A stretch of DNA of 64,000 bases, taken from positions 1 through 64,000 of the forward strand of contig NZ_QICL01000022.1 in assembly GCF_003201355.1 (NCBI RefSeq), given 5' to 3'. Source of the DNA: Indolivaga alginatilytica (GTDB lineage: Bacteria; Bacteroidota; Bacteroidia; Bacteroidales; Dysgonomonadaceae). The notes beneath the pieces were generated by a model. That model ran no database searches. It was not told the origin of the DNA and worked only from the letters and a program-made list of their open reading frames with translations. Positions within the stretch are counted from its first letter, which is position 1; each line of letters starts with the position of its first letter. The translations under genes were made by a program, and so were the position numbers. Below are positions 32,851 through 41,531 of this stretch, one piece after another.

Positions 32851-32893
32851 AGAACGGAAAAGTAAAACCGAATTTCCATTATTTCGATATGAT

Positions 32894-33733
32894 ATGTCTT
32901 TAGAATTATTTACGTTTATTTTATTTCTGGGAGCTATAGCTGCCGGTTTTTTGGGTTCCCTTACAGGGCTGGGAGGTGGAGTGGTAGTAATCCCTTTACT
33001 TACTTTGGGTTTTGGAGTCGATATGCGTTATGCCATTGGAGCAGCATTGGTTACGTCGATAGCAAGTTCTTCGGGTGCTGCCGCCGCTTATATAAAAGAA
33101 GGTATTACGAATGTCCGAATAGGGATGTTTCTGGAGATAGCTACCACTACAGGCGCTGTTATAGGTGCTGTTATTGCTATCTGGTTAGATAAAAAATATA
33201 TTGCCCTTATTTTTGGTTGTGTGCTGATCTTTTCGGCAATACGAACCATAACTAAGAAGGAGGATAAAATAGATCCTTCTGCACCTGCTGATAAGCTGGC
33301 CGAGAAGCTTAAGTTGAACGGGTCTTATCCCACTAAAGAAGGAGTTGTAAATTATAAAGTACAGAATGTTGCCGCCGGTTATTCATTGATGACTTTGGCA
33401 GGTGTTTTGTCAGGCTTATTGGGAATCGGTTCGGGAGCATTAAAGGTACTGGCAATGGATACTGCCATGAAGATACCTTTTAAAGTGTCTACAACCACGA
33501 GCAATTTCATGGTGGGGGTAACAGCTGCCGCCAGTGCTGTTATTTACTTACAGAGGGGCTATATCGATCCGGGATTGGCGATGCCTATTGTTGTAGGGGT
33601 TCTTCTTGGTGCTTTCTTTGGTTCTAAGCTGTTACCAAAAGTAAATGTCAAAAAACTTAGACTGTTGTTTAGTGTCGTAATCTTCTTTTTGGCAATATCA
33701 ATGATCTATAATGGATTTACCGGTAAACTTTAA
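32894..33733 (+). CDS. TSUP family (TauE/SafE) membrane exporter
   Basis: The 279-residue polytopic membrane protein has the duplicated TSUP signature: GSLTGLGGGVVVIPLL in the first helix pair (residues 17-33) and SGLLGIGSGALKVLAM in the second half. TSUP proteins export sulfite, sulfoacetate or organosulfur anions; the substrate is not clear here. The ATG at 32894 is preferred, since the extension to 32783 lies in repeat DNA. A DUF1634 gene follows 49 bp later, a common pairing. Confidence 0.85.
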   Translation: MSLELFTFILFLGAIAAGFLGSLTGLGGGVVVIPLLTLGFGVDMRYAIGAALVTSIASSSGAAAAYIKEGITNVRIGMFLEIATTTGAVIGAVIAIWLDKKYIALIFGCVLIFSAIRTITKKEDKIDPSAPADKLAEKLKLNGSYPTKEGVVNYKVQNVAAGYSLMTLAGVLSGLLGIGSGALKVLAMDTAMKIPFKVSTTTSNFMVGVTAAASAVIYLQRGYIDPGLAMPIVVGVLLGAFFGSKLLPKVNVKKLRLLFSVVIFFLAISMIYNGFTGKL

Positions 33734-33782
33734 ATCAGTTGAGAGTGATCAGTAATCGGTTAACTTGTAAACTTAAAAAAAA

Positions 33783-34193
33783 ATGAAACATATATTTTCA
33801 AGGGAATTCTGGGGCGAACGTGATGTCGAACAATATATCGGGAAACTGTTGCGATATGGAGTAATGTTGTCATGTGCTATTACTATATTCGGAGGAATCA
33901 TTTACCTCTATCAGCATAAAGGTATTATGGTCGATTACAGCCCTGTTCCTACAGGAATGTCTTTTGGTGTAGACGAGTATTTGCGGGAATTGAATACCAT
34001 ATTTCCCCGAATGCTTCATTTTGACGGTGCTGCCATTGTTCAATTCGGAGTACTTGTACTTATTGCTACTCCTATTATCAGGGTTGCGTTCTCGGCATTC
34101 TCTTTTCTGATCGAGAAAGATTATTTGTATGTAGTTATTACATTAATCGTTTTAGCAATTATATTAGCTAATATGCTTTTGGGCTTACATTAA
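33783..34193 (+). CDS. DUF1634 family membrane protein
   Basis: The 136-residue protein has three predicted membrane helices (residues 23-46, 78-102, 112-134) with the DUF1634 pattern: DVEQYIGKLLRYGVMLSCAI at the start and FGVLVLIATPIIRVAFSAF in the middle. DUF1634 proteins usually accompany TauE/TSUP exporters and are probably accessory subunits. A strong terminator lies 23 bp after the stop. Confidence 0.82.
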   Translation: MKHIFSREFWGERDVEQYIGKLLRYGVMLSCAITIFGGIIYLYQHKGIMVDYSPVPTGMSFGVDEYLRELNTIFPRMLHFDGAAIVQFGVLVLIATPIIRVAFSAFSFLIEKDYLYVVITLIVLAIILANMLLGLH

Positions 34194-34216
34194 GTTCCAT
34201 GTAATCAAAAATAGCA

Positions 34217-34258
34217 AATTAATAAAGAGAAGCATCGATATGCTTCTCTTTATTAATT
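34217..34258. terminator. Terminator after the TauE/DUF1634 operon
   Basis: A perfect 18-bp stem (34217-34234 with 34241-34258) with a 6-nt loop. Confidence 0.85.
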
Positions 34259-34330
34259 GACGGTACTTGTTTACGGAAAGATTGTGTAGTCATAACTCTA
34301 TCAGGTGTACTTACGCTTTTCAAATTAATA

Positions 34331-34351
34331 ATAAGGTCTCAGACCTTATTT
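34331..34351. repeat. Hairpin end of the dispersed repeat
   Basis: ATAAGGTCTCAGACCTTATT at the 3' end of the minus-strand gene 34346-34930. The hairpin and the flanking A/T-rich bases can act as its terminator; the rest of the repeat is not recognisable. Confidence 0.55.
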
Positions 34352-34930
34352 TACCACAAATACAATATTTATATAATCATCGTAGTTCGCTTTTTTGATA
34401 GTGGTATAACTCATTATTCCGTTAGCATTTATGCTATTGATCGTAATACGTGAAGCATCGTAATAGGTAACATAATACTGTAAATCTGTAGGCGATGTAA
34501 AATGAGGGATAGTTGTCGGCGCTCCTGTGCTTTTATACATAGGTGTGGCATACTCTGTTTTGTATTGAGCATAGAGGTCTTTGGTATATGTTCCTAATGT
34601 CGAAGTGGTGATATTGATAGAGGGCATATAGAAAAACTTACGGTTAAACAGCGTTAGGCAAGTCCATACAGGAACTGTCTCTGATCCTATGTTCTGCGAA
34701 ATACATCTCTTGTCTGTATCATACACTAACAGGCTCGTAGCCGGTTTTATGATTGCTGTTTTTTGAACAGTGGTTAGCTGTGGTATTAACAATCCCTGAT
34801 TATTTCCTGCTGATTGTATGTCGAGTATTGCACTGCCATCCGGTGAATCGTTATAAACACCTATTTGAGAATATAAAGGGCTGCATACTATTTGAAGCAG
34901 AAGTATCGATAGGTATAGTATCTTTTTCAT
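34346..34930 (-). CDS. Secreted protein of a paralogous pair (upstream of no known gene)
   Basis: The 194-residue protein has a signal peptide (cleavage near PLYSQ). It then has a segment like those at the N-termini of Bacteroidetes tail-fibre-like or adhesin proteins (GVYNDSPDGSAILDIQSAGNNQGLLIPQLTT, split over residues 24-55). It then has a beta-rich body and ends in YDDYINIVFVVK. It is a paralogue of 36451-37038: both share the opening, TGAPxxIPxFT and the ending. The PKD gene lies between the two on the same strand. Function unknown; probably surface. Confidence 0.6.
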   Translation of the reverse strand: MKKILYLSILLLQIVCSPLYSQIGVYNDSPDGSAILDIQSAGNNQGLLIPQLTTVQKTAIIKPATSLLVYDTDKRCISQNIGSETVPVWTCLTLFNRKFFYMPSINITTSTLGTYTKDLYAQYKTEYATPMYKSTGAPTTIPHFTSPTDLQYYVTYYDASRITINSINANGIMSYTTIKKANYDDYINIVFVVK

Positions 34931-34944
34931 TTTTATTTTTCGTT

Positions 34945-36435
34945 TTATTTTTGTTGAGCCGTATTAAGCAGATCCGTACGTATCATACGGTTGGTTCTGA
35001 ATATGCAGTCTGTCACGTTTGCGGGCAGAGTAACAGGTGAAAGTGCTGCTCCATTGCTTTTATAGGGTGTGATGGTTATGTTGTATTTTCCTGTTGCGGT
35101 ATAATTGTGCGTTTGCTTGTATATCGTGGTACCTGAAACTATAGTCTGGTTTACTTTTGCTGAACCGTCACCGAAATTCCATTCGAGTTTGGTTGGTTGA
35201 TCGGCTATAGCACCGCTCATACTAATCTCAACTGTATATTTGAAGTCATTACCCACACAAACAAACGATTTGTCTACAGCTTTTGCATTGAAGAAGGATG
35301 CCACGAATGTAGGAAGTCCCCATTCTGCCGTACCTGTCAGGTAATTTTCGAACAAATGTATTTTTATATTGGGGATATCATCCTCGGGATTGGGTATAAT
35401 ACCAAGTCTTTTCCCTGATTTTATTATACCATACAATCTTCCGTCAGGGCCTGTTTGTACTATACCTATCAGGCTGGTTATCAATTTTGGAGTAGCTGTC
35501 ATAAATTCAGCTGTAGGTATTACGTATAATCCGCCGTTTAATTGTGAGATGAACATATTTTTCCCGCTGGGAGAAAATTCTACTCCATATATACGGCCAA
35601 GTGCACTATTACCTCCCGGGTAGATATTGCGTAATTTAATATTACTGATTTTTCCTGTTGAGTTATCAAAGTCGGCAAGTAATACTTCTCCATTGGGAGC
35701 ATCTATATTAGCATGACAAATTTGCTTACCATCGGGTGACATTTTCATGTAGCCTTCACTAACCATAGGTATTGTAGAAACTGTTCCGGGTATGGTCGTT
35801 ATTGCTGTAGGTTCAAGATTTACAAATCCGTTTTTCGTGATAAGCCATGCAAACATATACTGTCCGGTACGGTTAAGCAGCCAGTAATCGGTTCCATTGT
35901 CATGCTTTACCGAAGTTACGTTTTCGTAAAGATTCGTAGTCGTCACATAACCTGTTGTCTTTAGGGCTGTGTTTATATTGGTTACTAATCCGTTTCCACT
36001 ATTTCCGGCAGCATCAAATACACTATAAAATATGCCACCGGAACCAGTACCGCTCTGGGCATTTGATATTATAAAATAAAATCCGGGTTTTTCGGGCCAG
36101 GGTATAAGAATTCCCGATTGAGCACTACTCGAATTACCTCTAAGTCCGGAGGCTATCAATGCTTTATCTTTATTGTAAACTCTCATTCCGTCTGAGAATA
36201 CAATAATACGTCCATCGCTGTCAGAAAGAGAGAAACAACCTTCGTAAGTAGATAACGGACTCGATTGGTTAGTGGGTACATCAGTAACGGCAACACTTGA
36301 AGCATCGTTTTTTGTTACCGTATTTATAAAATCCAAACCGCAGCCCGACCCGAAGAACCAGTTTGCAGCTTCTTTCTGTGCCTGTGCCTGAAAACAACTT
36401 ACAGCTAATAAAAATAAGAATACGATCTTTTTCAT
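34945..36435 (-). CDS. Secreted PKD-domain protein
   Basis: The 496-residue protein has a signal peptide (cleavage near QAQAQ), a long N-terminal region with repeats suggesting a beta-propeller (YEGCFSLSDSDGRIIVFSDGM, MSPDGKQICHA, FSPSGKNMFIS, GPDGRLYGI), and a C-terminal PKD domain near residues 395-475 (WNFGDGSAK). It ends in RTNRMIRTDLLNTAQQK. No type IX sorting domain is apparent. It is paralogous to 55394-56878, with about 85 percent identity in the last 110 residues by eye and less upstream. Probably a surface binding protein. Confidence 0.7.
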   Translation of the reverse strand: MKKIVFLFLLAVSCFQAQAQKEAANWFFGSGCGLDFINTVTKNDASSVAVTDVPTNQSSPLSTYEGCFSLSDSDGRIIVFSDGMRVYNKDKALIASGLRGNSSSAQSGILIPWPEKPGFYFIISNAQSGTGSGGIFYSVFDAAGNSGNGLVTNINTALKTTGYVTTTNLYENVTSVKHDNGTDYWLLNRTGQYMFAWLITKNGFVNLEPTAITTIPGTVSTIPMVSEGYMKMSPDGKQICHANIDAPNGEVLLADFDNSTGKISNIKLRNIYPGGNSALGRIYGVEFSPSGKNMFISQLNGGLYVIPTAEFMTATPKLITSLIGIVQTGPDGRLYGIIKSGKRLGIIPNPEDDIPNIKIHLFENYLTGTAEWGLPTFVASFFNAKAVDKSFVCVGNDFKYTVEISMSGAIADQPTKLEWNFGDGSAKVNQTIVSGTTIYKQTHNYTATGKYNITITPYKSNGAALSPVTLPANVTDCIFRTNRMIRTDLLNTAQQK

Positions 36436-36450
36436 TTTCCTTTCTTCTCT

Positions 36451-37038
36451 TTATTTAATTACGAATACTACATTCATAAATGTGGCATAATCAGCCTCTT
36501 TGAGTATATCATAATTAAGTACTCCCGAAGCATTCAGGCTGTTGATCTTCAATACTGTATTGTCGTAGTTGGTGATGTAATAATAAAGGTCTGTAGCAGC
36601 AGTGAAATAGGGTATCATGGCTGGGGCTCCTGTACTAACTGTCTTAGGGGTGTTAAACTGTTTCTTGTATTCGGCATACAGATCGAGAGTCTTGGCAGTT
36701 ACAACGGTCGAAGCATCGATAGATATAGAAGGCATATAAAACGATTCTGACTTTGTATCTTTGGAGAGGCAAATCCATGCAGGGCTGGTTGGGGTGCCTG
36801 CATTTTGCGAAACGCATTTCAGGTTGGTATCATATACCATTAATCCGGAGGCCGGATTAGCGATAGCTGTTTTTTGAGCGGTTGTCATGCGAGGTATCAG
36901 TAAGCCTTGTGTTATGCTTTCAATATCGAGGGCTGCACTGGAATGGGGAGAGCTGGTGTTGATTCCGACCTGAGCATGACTTATCTCGAAAGATAGTAGT
37001 ACACAAAAAATAATTAAAAAGTTTGTTTTCATTGTCAT
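36451..37038 (-). CDS. Secreted protein, paralogue of 34346-34930
   Basis: The 195-residue protein begins with a signal peptide (cleavage near SHAQ), then VGINTSSPHSSAALDIES and GLLIPRMTTAQKTAI, the tail-fibre-like opening seen in many Bacteroidetes secreted proteins. It ends in FMNVVFVIK. It lies 16 bp upstream of the PKD gene, so the three genes 36451, 34945 and 34346 form one operon. The start may be the second Met (37032). Upstream is a (CT)13 tract. Confidence 0.6.
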   Translation of the reverse strand: MTMKTNFLIIFCVLLSFEISHAQVGINTSSPHSSAALDIESITQGLLIPRMTTAQKTAIANPASGLMVYDTNLKCVSQNAGTPTSPAWICLSKDTKSESFYMPSISIDASTVVTAKTLDLYAEYKKQFNTPKTVSTGAPAMIPYFTAATDLYYYITNYDNTVLKINSLNASGVLNYDILKEADYATFMNVVFVIK

Positions 37039-37631
37039 CTTATTATTATGTTAGTTATTTTTTTTCTTGAAAAAAGGCAGCAACATGTAATCGCTACACG
37101 CTGCTGCCGGATATAGTTGTGCCATAGGTAAACCTTTTGTTCCTACTGATTTTGAACGACAACAACAAAACAAATCAGTTATAAGAAACGGTTTACCTGA
37201 ACAACTACTATTATATTTATTGGGAAAATACTTACGGAATGAATTTCCTGCGTCAGGAATACACACAGAAAAAAGAAGACGGAGTAATCCGTCTAAAATA
37301 TTTTTGTAACTCATATGCTTGCTAGTTACTCTCTCTCTCTCTCTCTCTCTCTCTAATATTTTGAAAGAAATAACCAAACTTAAATAGTTAAAATTTAAGA
37401 TGTTGCCTGTCGGTATATCTGTTAATGGTAATGTCATATCTTAGATAAAGAGTTGTTTTACAATGACAAATATATGAAATTTATTTAATAAAAAATAAAT
37501 TTCACACAAAAGTGAGATTTTCAAATTTCAATACAGGCAAATATTTTTAGTGGTAATATTGTCTTGTATAGAAGCGGAGTGTTCTCATTCAGAACACTCT
37601 GTTTGACCCGTATTTATACATATCGCAGAAC
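37039..37631. other. Leader region with a (CT)13 tract
   Basis: About 590 bases between the secreted-protein operon and rlmI. It contains a TAAGTTTG-like -7 box on the minus strand (plus 37375-37382) and the dinucleotide run at 37329-37354. A minus-strand frame (37051-37437) runs through it but has no protein-like features, so I do not call it a gene. A short inverted repeat (AGTGTTCT ... AGAACACT, 37579-37600) lies near rlmI. Confidence 0.5.
37329..37354. repeat. (CT)13 microsatellite
   Basis: Twenty-six bases of uninterrupted CT, i.e. (AG)13 on the transcribed minus strand, 290 bp upstream of the 36451-37038 gene and about 20 bp after the putative -7 box. Confidence 0.9.
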
Positions 37632-38819
37632 TTATTCTACATACAATACCAATCCTTTTAAATATTCTCCTTCGGGATGATAAATATTAATAGGATGGTC
37701 GGCAGGTTGAGTCAGTTGGTGCAAAATTTTCACACTTCTGCCTGATTGTGCTGCCGCACTGAATACTGCAAGCCTGAAAGCTTCTTTAGAAACGACCTGA
37801 GAGCATGAGAAAGTGAAAAGTATGCCACCCGGTGCTATTTTTTCAAATGCATTTGCATTTAGTTTCTTATAGCCTTGTAAAGCGTTTCTTATTGCTCCGC
37901 GATGTTTGGCAAAAGCAGGAGGATCTAAGATGATAAGATCATATTCTCCTTTTTCGATTTTAGCTAAATATTTAAATGCATCTTCAGCGAAGGCTGTATG
38001 TCGGCTATCGTCCGGAAAATTCAGTTCCACATTGTTTTGCGTAAACATGATTGCCTTTGCTGAACTGTCTACCGAATGTACCGATTTGGCTTTTCCCCGC
38101 ATGGCATAAAAAGAAAAGCCTCCTGTGTAGCAAAACATATTCAGAACCGACCTGTCTTTCGAATACTTCTCTAGTAAAGACCTGTTATCTCTCTGATCTA
38201 CAAAGAAGCCTGTTTTCTGCCCTTTAACCCAATCGGCTTGAAATTTCAGTCCGTTTTCAAGAGCAAAATTATCTACATTTTTCCCGCCGAAAAGGTAATC
38301 GTTTTCGGGAATAACATTGGGCTTATTGAGTAAGGTAGTTTCCGATTTATAGTATACGTTTTTTAATCTGTCGCCTAATACTTCGATTAATGCATTACTT
38401 ATCTCTTTTCTGGAATCGTGCATACCGACTGAGTGCGATTGCATTACAGCCGTATTTCCATATATGTCGATTACTAATCCGGGCAGATTGTCGCCTTCTC
38501 CATGGACTAATCTGTATGCATTGTTTGAATCCGAAACTACACCGATTGACTTGCGGAGATTAAAAGCGATTTCCAGTTTTTCTTTCCAGAATGCCGAATC
38601 TATTTTTCTTTCCTCAAAACTAAGGACACGAACCTCTATACTGTCGATCTGAAAATGTCCTACAGCTATAAAATCGTTATTCGATGTATATACGTTTACA
38701 ACTTCACCTTCAATAAGGTTCGAATCTTTTTGTGCAACTGCTCCTGAAAAAATCCAGGGATGAAAACGGCGAAGCGATTCTTCTTTCTTCGGTTTAAGTG
38801 TAATTTTTTTATAGCTCAT
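37632..38819 (-). CDS. rlmI: 23S rRNA (cytosine-1962-C5)-methyltransferase RlmI
   Basis: The 395-residue protein has an N-terminal PUA domain (residues 2-75) and a Rossmann-fold methyltransferase. It contains the GFFVDQRDNR block near residue 205, an NMFCYTGGFSFYA SAM-binding motif near 230, LIILDPPAFAKHRG near 295-310 and the SCSQVV cysteine near 345. It methylates C1962 of 23S rRNA using SAM. Length is typical of the RlmI family. A dispersed repeat lies between it and the next upstream gene on the same strand. Confidence 0.9.
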   Translation of the reverse strand: MSYKKITLKPKKEESLRRFHPWIFSGAVAQKDSNLIEGEVVNVYTSNNDFIAVGHFQIDSIEVRVLSFEERKIDSAFWKEKLEIAFNLRKSIGVVSDSNNAYRLVHGEGDNLPGLVIDIYGNTAVMQSHSVGMHDSRKEISNALIEVLGDRLKNVYYKSETTLLNKPNVIPENDYLFGGKNVDNFALENGLKFQADWVKGQKTGFFVDQRDNRSLLEKYSKDRSVLNMFCYTGGFSFYAMRGKAKSVHSVDSSAKAIMFTQNNVELNFPDDSRHTAFAEDAFKYLAKIEKGEYDLIILDPPAFAKHRGAIRNALQGYKKLNANAFEKIAPGGILFTFSCSQVVSKEAFRLAVFSAAAQSGRSVKILHQLTQPADHPINIYHPEGEYLKGLVLYVE

Positions 38820-38844
38820 ATCTTCTTAAGTAATTTCAACTGAT

Positions 38845-38917
38845 TATTGACGTTTTTATGACTATAACAATCTCCGGTTATTATATTTGTCAAAGCAATA
38901 AATAGATCTTCTATCTT
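38845..38917 (-). repeat. Dispersed hairpin repeat copy
   Basis: Minus-strand copy: TTTTTATGACTATAACAATCTCCGGTTATTATATTTGTCAAAGCAATAAATAGATC, with a decayed hairpin (AGATCTTCTATCT). It lies directly after the stop of the 38919 gene. Confidence 0.6.
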
Positions 38918-38918
38918 T

Positions 38919-39509
38919 TTATTCTTCCGCTAAGTTTGGGCTGAGGCGTATTAATTTATTGTATATCTGCAGGCATGCCCACGCATCGAGAGAAGCATAC
39001 TTTTGTTGGGCTTCACTCAATACATCCGCTTCCCAGTTCGAAAGACGCTGGCTTTTGGAAATTTTCTCTCCAAATAATATGGCGTAGATTCTTTGTAATC
39101 CATTGTCTTCTATCCCGAATTTTTTCACAAAAGCCTGTAACTCGATAAAATTTTTGGGCTCTAACTGCATACGTTTTCTTATAGCTGAAAAATCATCTTT
39201 AAGAGAAAGTCCGATCTTTTTTATATCCGGGCTAATCAGGATTTGCTTAAGACATTCCGGTATATCAATAAAATTTAATCTGAATAAAAAACAAGTATCT
39301 TCGGTTGACAATTGCATTAGCGCAATTGTTCGGATAAGTCCTTTTTTGAATGACGGGCGGGTTTCTGTATCAAAACCTATAACGCTGTGTTGCTCTAAAA
39401 ATGCAACAGCCTTTTGAGCCTCTTTCTCAGTTTGTACCACAATGATTCGCCCCGGAAAAATTGCTATAGGTAAGGTTGCTATCTCTTCTTTAGTTATTGT
39501 ACTTACCAC
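38919..39509 (-). CDS. 3'-5' exonuclease, RNase D-like
   Basis: The 196-residue protein has the DEDD fold: FDTETRP (Asp, Glu) near residue 45-51, IGLSLKDDF near 97-105, and a third motif YASLDAW near 168-174. It is a single-domain exonuclease related to the catalytic part of RNase D or WRN-type enzymes, without the HRDC domain. The start overlaps the end of the DUF5063 gene by 7 bp (ATG at 39507-39509). Substrate (DNA or RNA) is not predictable. Confidence 0.82.
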   Translation of the reverse strand: MVSTITKEEIATLPIAIFPGRIIVVQTEKEAQKAVAFLEQHSVIGFDTETRPSFKKGLIRTIALMQLSTEDTCFLFRLNFIDIPECLKQILISPDIKKIGLSLKDDFSAIRKRMQLEPKNFIELQAFVKKFGIEDNGLQRIYAILFGEKISKSQRLSNWEADVLSEAQQKYASLDAWACLQIYNKLIRLSPNLAEE

Positions 39510-40081
39510 TCGTCCTGTATATTATCGGAATCCAAATCATCTTCTTCCGGATTTTCTTCTCCTATCGAATATTTTAGTGAATGGAGTGCACGAAGCACAT
39601 TTACCAGTTTTTGTCCCCAGTAAAGTTTGAAGTTTTCGTAACAGGTGTATAAACCTTCACTCATGTTCTCTTCAATGCCCTGCTCATATATAGAAATGAA
39701 ATTTTTGATGTCTTGATATATATCTGCGATGTCTTCTGATATGCTTGCAGCAATGGGGGTGTCACTGTATTTCATGTCTTCCAGAAAAACTTCCAGATAA
39801 GTGTCGTTTTCTTTGTAAGCGGTGTATAACTTTGATATTATATAATTATAATCGTCTTCGGTAACCGTTATTTCAGGATATATGTCCTCTTCTATTTCTG
39901 TTTCGGGCAATAGTGCAGCCTTTAGATATAGCAGAGGTAATAGTTTTGTTAATTTGTCCGTATACTCTTTGCTTGTTTGAGTCTCCGGATTTTCTAAAAA
40001 TGTACAGTATTGTACGGCAACTGTTACAAATTCAACTACATTTTTTGAAAATACAACATTGCTTGCCAGCTCCTTTCCCAT
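39503..40081 (-). CDS. DUF5063 family protein
   Basis: The 192-residue acidic, mainly helical protein matches the DUF5063 pattern (FVTVAVQYCTFLEN near residue 17-30, then LLPLLYLKAALLPE near 48-61, and a WGQKLVNVLRALHSL block near 154-168). It ends in a strongly acidic tail. It overlaps the downstream RNase D-like gene by 7 bp. In Bacteroidetes the two often sit together; the function is unknown. Confidence 0.75.
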   Translation of the reverse strand: MGKELASNVVFSKNVVEFVTVAVQYCTFLENPETQTSKEYTDKLTKLLPLLYLKAALLPETEIEEDIYPEITVTEDDYNYIISKLYTAYKENDTYLEVFLEDMKYSDTPIAASISEDIADIYQDIKNFISIYEQGIEENMSEGLYTCYENFKLYWGQKLVNVLRALHSLKYSIGEENPEEDDLDSDNIQDEW

Positions 40082-40093
40082 TGTGATTTTTTT

Positions 40094-40169
40094 TAAGGTC
40101 TCAGACCTGTTTATTGCCTATTCCAGTATAATAACAAATGTTTGTTATGACTTTAAAATACGACATTGG
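40094..40169 (+). repeat. Dispersed hairpin repeat copy
   Basis: AAGGTCTCAGACCTGTTTATTGCC at the start and TTGTTATGACTTTAAAATACGACATTGG at the tail. It lies between divergent genes. Confidence 0.7.
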
Positions 40170-40279
40170 ATACTATCAGTTACTTATCTGATTTCGATAT
40201 TACAAATTTAGGAAATAATATTGAAAGATAGTTCTTGTATGTTATAACTTCTAAAAACACTGATTATATCGACTTTATC

Positions 40280-40310
40280 TTTGTAATGCAACAACTAAAT
40301 CGTACATTTG
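40280..40310 (+). promoter_or_regulatory. Promoter of the WG-repeat gene
   Basis: TTTG (40280-40283), 19 bp, TACATTTG (40303-40310). The leader would be about 145 nt long, containing one degenerate repeat copy. Confidence 0.7.
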
Positions 40311-40336
40311 CAGAGTATTCTAAAACTAAATATTTT

Positions 40337-40385
40337 TTTCTTATTGCTTCGGCAAGTGTAAACTTTACAGATAGTTACGATTAAG
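40337..40385 (+). repeat. Degenerate dispersed repeat copy without hairpin
   Basis: CTTATTGCTTCGGCAAGTGTAAAC...ACAGATAGTTACGATT matches the central and right part of the repeat. Confidence 0.55.
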
Positions 40386-40460
40386 AGGAAAAGACGAAAC
40401 AGTCATTTTCTGTATTTATAAGAAAAAAGAACTAACAATAAAAAGATTTTAATATACTTG

Positions 40461-41450
40461 ATGAAAACAATTGCATTTGTACTAACCGTATTTTTATCCG
40501 TAAGCAGTGCTGCTTACTCTCAGAAAGCCGAAGTTTATCAGAATAAAGAAAAATTTGGAATAAAGCAAGGTGATAAAACTTTGGTGAAAGCCCAATACGA
40601 CGCAATGGAGCTTTTGGAAGAAGGTTTCTTTGCTTTCAGAAAGAAAGGTAAATGTGGAGTTATAACCAAGAGTGGGACTGTTGTAATTCCTGAAGCATAT
40701 GATGATGTGAAATCTTTTGGTAATGGCTTGTTTCTTGTTAAAGACGGTAAAGCATGGGGATTGGTCGACAGGACAAATAAGTTAGTATTACCTATTGCTT
40801 ACACAAGTTTTAAATTTGTGAACGATCATCTTTGTGAAGTTAAATCACAAGGGAAATTCGGTCTTATCAATAAATACGGAGATATTGTTATTCCTGCACA
40901 ATACGAAGGTGTGGCTCCATTTAACGACACTTTCTTTTTAATCGAAAAAGGCGGCAAGTCGGGGCTTATTGATGATGCCGGAAAAGTAGTCGTGGAAGCA
41001 CAATACGATGGTTTTGACAAAATAGTAGATAAAGATCTCTATAATGTGAGATTAGGAAATAAAATAGGTTTAATGACTCCTGAGGGGCAAGTGTTGTTGG
41101 CTCCTGTCTATGATGCAATAGAAGATGATTCGTGTATCGGGATGAAGTTGACCGAAAACGGGAAAATAGGATTTTATACCAAAACCCGCCACCTTATTGC
41201 TCCTGCATATTCAAAAGTATTGTTTTATCAACCCGAACTTGGTTTGGCTGTGGTAGAGGAAGCCGGTAAGTATGGTATTGTAACTGCTCGTGGAACTGTT
41301 ACACCTTCCGCTTATGAGAATATAAGTCGTTTTTCACCCAGAGGAATAGCTTTTGTTGAGAAATCAGGGAAATTAATGGCTATCAATGTTGAAGGTCGCG
41401 AGATGGTTCTTCAGGAAATAATGGGAGCAGGTAACCAGCCTCCTAAATAA
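40461..41450 (+). CDS. Secreted WG-repeat protein
   Basis: The 329-residue protein has a signal peptide (cleavage near SSAAYSQ) and then about seven WG-like repeats of roughly 45 residues. Examples are GKCGVITKSGTVVIPEAYDDV, GKAWGLVDRTNKLVLPIAY, GKFGLINKYGDIVIPAQYEGV and GKSGLIDDAGKVVVEAQYDGF, each of the form GKxGLIxxxGxxVIPxxYD. WG repeats form a beta-propeller-like or extended scaffold; function is unknown. I chose ATG 40461 over the TTG three bases earlier. Confidence 0.82.
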   Translation: MKTIAFVLTVFLSVSSAAYSQKAEVYQNKEKFGIKQGDKTLVKAQYDAMELLEEGFFAFRKKGKCGVITKSGTVVIPEAYDDVKSFGNGLFLVKDGKAWGLVDRTNKLVLPIAYTSFKFVNDHLCEVKSQGKFGLINKYGDIVIPAQYEGVAPFNDTFFLIEKGGKSGLIDDAGKVVVEAQYDGFDKIVDKDLYNVRLGNKIGLMTPEGQVLLAPVYDAIEDDSCIGMKLTENGKIGFYTKTRHLIAPAYSKVLFYQPELGLAVVEEAGKYGIVTARGTVTPSAYENISRFSPRGIAFVEKSGKLMAINVEGREMVLQEIMGAGNQPPK

Positions 41451-41480
41451 GTGTAGAAATATATCGTTTTATTATATAAA

Positions 41481-41510
41481 CAAAAGGCTATCATTTCAGA
41501 TAGCCTTTTG
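41481..41510. terminator. Terminator after the WG-repeat gene
   Basis: A perfect 12-bp stem (41481-41492 with 41499-41510), 6-nt loop, between convergent genes, so likely bidirectional. Confidence 0.8.
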
Positions 41511-41531
41511 CTGTTTTTAGGAATGTTGCTA

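Larger units (their letters stand above)
31972..32893. other. Repeat-rich intergenic region
   Basis: About 920 bases without a credible gene. It holds three copies of the dispersed hairpin repeat, the second 150-bp repeat, a promoter-like TATCTTTG at 32613-32620 and a small stem-loop at 32676-32699 (GAAAGTAT/ATACTTTC). A TauE reading frame extended upstream to 32783 runs through repeat DNA, which argues that the real gene starts at 32894. Confidence 0.6.
40082..40460. other. Repeat-rich leader of the WG-repeat gene
   Basis: About 380 bases that hold two copies of the dispersed repeat and the promoter at 40280-40310. I see no gene. Confidence 0.6.

Noticed and set aside
37051-37437. 128-codon minus-strand frame
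   Set aside because: It runs through the (CT)13 tract, giving a run of Arg-Glu, and has no protein-like features. It lies in the leader of the secreted operon.
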